DNA of 18,963 nucleotides. It comes from JAWKTT01 sp041398965. Lineage in GTDB: Bacteria; Planctomycetota; Planctomycetia; Planctomycetales; Planctomycetaceae. The notes beneath the pieces are model-generated. The model had not been told where the DNA came from and did not search any database. It saw only the letters and a program-made list of their open reading frames with translations. Numbering within the stretch: the stretch's first letter is position 1; each line of letters begins with the position of its first letter. A program made the position numbers and the translations under genes. The stretch covers positions 1 through 18,963 of the forward strand of contig JAWKTT010000055.1 of the NCBI GenBank assembly GCA_041398965.1. The letters are read 5' to 3'. Below are positions 15,588 to 18,963 of this stretch, piece after piece.

Positions 15588-15929
15588 ATGACATCGTCGA
15601 CCGAGTTCACAGGAGTCGACACGACTTCGTCAACGCCCACTGGGGTCATCGACAATGGCATCCAAAACCTGAAGACTCTCGCCACGGAACCATTGCGTCA
15701 GATTGTTACCGAGAACATTCAGAACCTCCCCCAATCCATCGCCCCCACAACCGGTTCGAGATCGTACTATTCTGCATCTCAGTCGGGACAAGATTTTCCA
15801 CTTGGAGTGAATGCCGAGCGACTGCAAAGTCAGATTCCCGTAACCGTGCGAGATGGTCTCCAGTCTCTCCTCCCCCGCACCCGCTCCCTTCCGGTCGACA
15901 ACGATCTGCCACAGGTCGCCCCGTTTTAG
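15588..15929 (+). CDS. Probable displaced C-terminal part of the preceding gene
   Basis: This 113-residue frame is in the same frame as the gene at 14790 but is separated from it by two stop codons (15540, 15561). It starts MTSSTEFTGVDTTSSTPTG, with no ribosome binding site in front, and has the same Ser/Thr/Gln-rich composition followed by amphipathic repeats (IQNLKTLATEPLRQIVTENI and LQSQIPVTVRDGLQSLLP). I read it as the real C terminus of the upstream protein rather than a gene of its own. It could also be a decayed fragment or a translationally coupled small protein. Confidence is in its coding nature, not its independence. Confidence 0.45.
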   Translation: MTSSTEFTGVDTTSSTPTGVIDNGIQNLKTLATEPLRQIVTENIQNLPQSIAPTTGSRSYYSASQSGQDFPLGVNAERLQSQIPVTVRDGLQSLLPRTRSLPVDNDLPQVAPF

Positions 15930-15935
15930 CTCGCC

Positions 15936-15969
15936 GTCGTTTCTGGCGCGGGGTCGTTTCTGGGGCGGG
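15936..15969 (+). repeat. Tandem 17-base repeat, two copies
   Basis: GTCGTTTCTGGCGCGGG (15936-15952) is followed at once by the same 17 bases with one C-to-G change (15953-15969). It sits seven bases after a stop codon and is probably a replication-slippage duplication. Confidence 0.7.
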
Positions 15970-16114
15970 GCCAATAGAGCAAAGCCACAACGCCAAAACA
16001 AAACTGCTGAGAACTGATCGCGCCTTGGGGAGTCTCGGTTGATAAAGTGTTGCAAGTCGATCTCCGTTTCGGCTATCGAGCGGAGAATGTTATCGTAGTG
16101 GCGAGCAATCCTTA

Positions 16115-18040
16115 ATGAAGCAGTTTCAACAAGAATCAGCCGCACAAGTGGCGACTCAGGATCCTCCCACGGAGTTGTCATCGCAATCGCTCCTTGGGTA
16201 CTGGCGTCGAAAGTCGACGGTCATCGCGGCGTTTTCGCTATTGGCGATCGCCTTGCATCTCGTGCTGCGTTTCCGGTTTCACATGCGGCCCGAGGTAGCC
16301 CAGACTCCACTTTTGGCGACGTTGGTCCTCGGTGGATTGCCATTGCTGTACGACTTGTTGCAAAAGCTGTTGCAGAGGAATTTCGGCTCGGACCTGCTCG
16401 GCGGAATTTCTATCGTGACTTCCGTACTTCTGGGTGAGTACCTTGCTGGATCGATCATCGTCCTGATGCTCTCTGGCGGTGAAGCTTTAGAAAGTTATGC
16501 GCTACGCAGTGCGTCATCTGTTCTGGCCGCACTCGCCAAACGTATGCCTTCGGTGGCCCACCGGAAACGAGACTCCGAGATCGTCGATGTCGAATTGCAA
16601 GATGTTGCAGTTGGCGACACCCTGGTCATCTTTCCGCACGACGTTTGCCCCGTGGATGGTGTCGTGGTCGAAGGTCGCGGTTCAATGGATGAGTCCTATC
16701 TCACCGGTGAGCCGTTTCAACTCATCAAGACCTCTGGTTCAACGGTGATCTCGGGCGCGATCAATGGCGACACCATGCTCACGATTCGTGCGACTCAACT
16801 CGCTGCCGATTCTCGCTATGCCAAAATCATGGAAGTCATGCGAGAATCCGAATCCAAACGTCCGCACTTGCAGCGATTAGGAGACCGGTTGGGGGCGTTC
16901 TATACGCCGGCGGCTGTCACTGTCGCACTCATTGCCTGGACCCTCAGTGGTGAAGCGACTCGATTCTTGTCAGTTCTGGTCATTGCGACCCCCTGTCCCC
17001 TGTTGATCGGAATTCCAGTGGCCATCATTGGTTCGATCTCACTTTGCGCTCGACGTGCGATCATCGTCAAGAGTCCCATCGTGCTGGAACAGATCGCTCA
17101 GTGTCGCACGGCAATCTTTGATAAGACGGGCACCCTGACCTATGGCGAGCCGACTCTCACAGAGAACTTGACCGCTCCCGGCTTCGATCCGACGGAAGTG
17201 TTGACGCTTGTCGCCAGTCTGGAACGATTTTCGAAACATCCTTTGGCGAGCGCACTTCTCGCTGCGGCGAGCAAGGCGGGGATCGAGTTGCCGGAGGCAA
17301 CAGAAGTTGGGGAGCAACCGGGACGCGGATTGGTGGGAACCGTTTCCGGGCATTCGGTGCAAATTACGAGTCGCAAGAAACTCGCACAGCAGAACATCGC
17401 CGGCATCGACGAAATCCCTCCTGTTGCGGGGGGATTGGAGTGTGTTGTGGCAATCGACGATCGTTACGCCGCAACCTTACGATTCCGCGATGCACCCCGA
17501 TCTGATAGCCGTTCGTTCGTAAATCATCTCGCACCCCGACACCATTTCCAACGTGTGATGCTCCTGTCGGGCGACCGTGAATCGGAGGTTCGCTACCTCG
17601 CAGAACAGGTGGGAATCACCGAGATTTTTGCAGAGAAGAGCCCCGAGGAAAAACTGGCGATTGTTCGACAGGAGACGACTGAAGCGAAGACATTGTACGT
17701 GGGCGACGGCATCAATGACGCACCCGCCATGATGGCCGCGACGGTTGGCATGGCGATCGGCCAGAACAGTGATGTGACCGCTGAAGCCGCTGGCGTTGTC
17801 ATCATGGACAACTCGCTGACAAAGGTGGACGAGTTCATGCACATCAGTCGCCGTATGCGTCGCATCGCACTACAAAGTGCCGTCGGAGGCATGGCACTCA
17901 GTCTCATTGGAATGGGGTTGGCAGCCTTCGGATACCTGACACCTGTCGCCGGCGCCATTCTCCAGGAGATCATCGACGTTGTCGCAGTATTAAATGCCTT
18001 GCGTGCTGCTTTCCCCCCCAAAGTGATGCACGACCTTTAG
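16115..18040 (+). CDS. Heavy-metal translocating P1B-type ATPase with a TPCP motif
   Basis: This ATP-driven metal exporter of the inner membrane has 641 residues: two or three N-terminal helices, SYLTGEP at 194-200 in the actuator domain, the membrane metal motif TPCP at 292-295 (VIATPCPLLIGIP), phosphorylated Asp336 in DKTGTLTYGEPT, the P1B HP dipeptide at 375-376 (SKHPLA), GDGINDAP at 530-537 and two C-terminal helices. It lacks an N-terminal CxxC metal-binding domain and the His-rich regions of Zn types. TPC(P) in place of CPC is the mark of the group usually called P1B-5, for which Ni and Fe export has been reported; many of those carry a C-terminal hemerythrin-like domain, which is absent here. 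The metal is therefore inference. ATG 16115 has a weak RBS. The gene stands alone. Confidence 0.92.
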   Translation: MKQFQQESAAQVATQDPPTELSSQSLLGYWRRKSTVIAAFSLLAIALHLVLRFRFHMRPEVAQTPLLATLVLGGLPLLYDLLQKLLQRNFGSDLLGGISIVTSVLLGEYLAGSIIVLMLSGGEALESYALRSASSVLAALAKRMPSVAHRKRDSEIVDVELQDVAVGDTLVIFPHDVCPVDGVVVEGRGSMDESYLTGEPFQLIKTSGSTVISGAINGDTMLTIRATQLAADSRYAKIMEVMRESESKRPHLQRLGDRLGAFYTPAAVTVALIAWTLSGEATRFLSVLVIATPCPLLIGIPVAIIGSISLCARRAIIVKSPIVLEQIAQCRTAIFDKTGTLTYGEPTLTENLTAPGFDPTEVLTLVASLERFSKHPLASALLAAASKAGIELPEATEVGEQPGRGLVGTVSGHSVQITSRKKLAQQNIAGIDEIPPVAGGLECVVAIDDRYAATLRFRDAPRSDSRSFVNHLAPRHHFQRVMLLSGDRESEVRYLAEQVGITEIFAEKSPEEKLAIVRQETTEAKTLYVGDGINDAPAMMAATVGMAIGQNSDVTAEAAGVVIMDNSLTKVDEFMHISRRMRRIALQSAVGGMALSLIGMGLAAFGYLTPVAGAILQEIIDVVAVLNALRAAFPPKVMHDL

Positions 18041-18679
18041 TCTCCAGTTCCACGAAACACAGGCAGCTCGACGATCATAATGGACACTTCGACCCAACTC
18101 AGGCTGGGGGAACATCATCCGGGACTCAGCGAAGCTGATACACCTTCTATGCAACAATTTGTTCCTGGTGACCTCGAGCACTTATTTTGACAGAACCGCA
18201 TCGACGTGGAACAGTTTGAGGTCATCACGAGCTTCCAGATGCGAAGAAACAAGTAGCGAAGATGCTTTCTCTCCTCTCAGCACCATTTCCAACCGACATC
18301 CGAAATGTGTCGCCTGACATCATTGCGACGAGTTACGTCGAACGCCAATGAATCGTCTGTCTGCCAAGAGGCACGAACGATTCGAGTATCGCAGGGAGCA
18401 CTTTGAAGTGCCTCGCACTCTCACTGATCGGCTTCAATGCGCGCGCAGCGTCGATAGCCGTCGTCGACATGACGGCTGGAGCGATCGTCCTCGTGCCATT
18501 GTCCTGTGCTCCCGGAATGACCACACTATGGACTGCAAGAACAACCATCATCCCCTCCAAGAATTCGTAACATCAACTGGCCCGACAACCTGTGGCCATT
18601 TCTAACAGACTCCCATCCTGTCGTAGAGTATCGTTGTGCGCGGGCCGCACTTGTTCGAGAAGTTGACGGAGACCAGCTG
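18041..18679. other. Long stretch without a convincing gene
   Basis: This 639-base gap separates the metal ATPase from the PSCyt1-type gene. A TTGACA at 18187-18192 lacks a matching -10. GCACTT and AAGTGC around 18400-18413 form a small hairpin with a two-base loop. On the minus strand, 18333-18548 is open for 71 residues behind GGAGG (MVVLAVHSVVIPGAQ start), a weak small-gene candidate that I cannot match to a family. The rest may be promoter DNA or the remains of a decayed gene. Confidence 0.4.
18333..18548 (-). CDS. Doubtful small open frame
   Basis: The minus strand is open for 71 residues from ATG 18548, with GGAGG five bases upstream (18558-18554). The product begins with a mildly hydrophobic MVVLAVHSVVIPGA and continues with an Ala-rich helix (STTAIDAARALKPISESARH). 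I do not recognise it. Support is the RBS and the otherwise empty region; against it are its shortness and a composition that could arise by chance. It diverges from the gene at 18680. Confidence 0.22.
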   Translation of the reverse strand: MVVLAVHSVVIPGAQDNGTRTIAPAVMSTTAIDAARALKPISESARHFKVLPAILESFVPLGRQTIHWRST

Positions 18680-18963
18680 ATGAAAAGGCGTCCTATTCCT
18701 GTGCTTCCCATGTTACGATTGCTGGTGATGCTTCTAGCGGTCATCACCAGTCCTCAAACAGAGAATGCGGCGGCGGAGCCAGTGGGGGAGAACGTCACAG
18801 AAGGAGAGCACCTGTTCGTTCGTCGCATTGCTCCGTTGCTGGCCGAGAAGTGTCTTGCCTGTCATGGGAACGACGGCACTGACCTCAAGGGGGAACTTGA
18901 CCTTCGCAATCGTGCTGGCTTACTCAAAGGTGGTGAGAGCGGAGCGGGGGTGGTCGTTCCAGG
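18680..18963 (+). CDS. Secreted planctomycete cytochrome C (PSCyt1) domain protein, N-terminal part only
   Basis: The frame runs off the right edge after about 94 residues. Residues 1-33 form a signal peptide (basic MKRRP, hydrophobic MLRLLVMLLAVIT, small residues ENAAA before the likely cut). The mature start reads EGEHLFVRRIAPLLAEKCLACHG with a CxxCH haem-binding motif (CLACH), then GELDLRNRAGLLKGGESG. This is the beginning of the PSCyt1 domain (often annotated DUF1588/DUF1549/DUF1553 family proteins), periplasmic multidomain proteins abundant in planctomycetes whose biochemical role is largely unproven. GGAG at 18668-18671 lies eight bases before ATG 18680. The downstream domains are outside the window, so which subfamily it is cannot be told. 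Confidence 0.9.
   Translation, partial: MKRRPIPVLPMLRLLVMLLAVITSPQTENAAAEPVGENVTEGEHLFVRRIAPLLAEKCLACHGNDGTDLKGELDLRNRAGLLKGGESGAGVVVP

Noticed and set aside
15630..16181. A 183-residue minus-strand open frame across the C-terminal fragment and the start of the metal ATPase
   Set aside because: It has no ribosome binding site, no recognisable domain, and overlaps the start of a firmly identified gene.
1..18963. CRISPR array, tRNA genes, insertion sequences, toxin-antitoxin or phage-defence modules
   Set aside because: No regularly spaced repeats, no tRNA-like cloverleaf with TTCGA arm outside coding DNA, no transposase, integrase or nuclease motifs were found.

Overview
The window looks like chromosomal DNA from a planctomycete (class Planctomycetia is likely, genus not determinable). 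The reasons are a secreted protein at the right edge that opens like the planctomycete C-type cytochrome (PSCyt1) family, a large primary-like sigma factor carrying DNA-binding domains in front of the sigma core, a Gfo/Idh/MocA oxidoreductase of the type amplified in this phylum, sparse operons and long intergenic gaps, and moderately GC-rich DNA. No tRNA, rRNA, CRISPR array, insertion sequence or prophage gene was seen. This is mostly housekeeping and regulatory chromosome rather than an obvious island.

Left part (1-5238, all + strand): the probable tail of an unknown gene, a twelve-helix ABC-2-type permease, a Gfo/Idh/MocA dehydrogenase, a small two-helix membrane protein with a coiled-coil tail, a 57-residue Flp/type IVb pilin followed by a very strong terminator, and folK (HPPK) with an unexplained extension of about 110 residues.

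Middle (5239-9806): a 564-base AT-richer leader with nested inverted repeats precedes a sigma-70 family factor with three predicted N-terminal helix-turn-helix modules and no clear region 3. It is closed by a perfect hairpin. Then come hisH, standing alone, and a convergent minus-strand NtrC-type sigma-54 activator without an adjacent kinase.

Minus-strand biosynthetic cluster (9929-13626): type I glutamine synthetase with a Gly/Arg-rich insertion in the central loop, then a PIG-L deacetylase resembling BshB1, then bioA. The last two overlap by four bases (ATGA), and the cluster ends in a hairpin just after bioA.

Right part (13639-18963): a small protein of planctomycete-like character (minus), a membrane-anchored low-complexity protein whose C-terminal part appears separated by two compensating frame changes, a P1B metal ATPase with a TPCP motif and no N-terminal metal-binding domain, a 639-base stretch with no convincing gene, and the start of the PSCyt1-type protein.

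The best candidates for something little described are the sigma factor with its own DNA-binding domains and structured leader, the solitary Flp pilin with Ala rather than Gly before the cleavage site, and the extensions or insertions in FolK and glutamine synthetase. I see no convincing multi-gene defence or novel mobile system.
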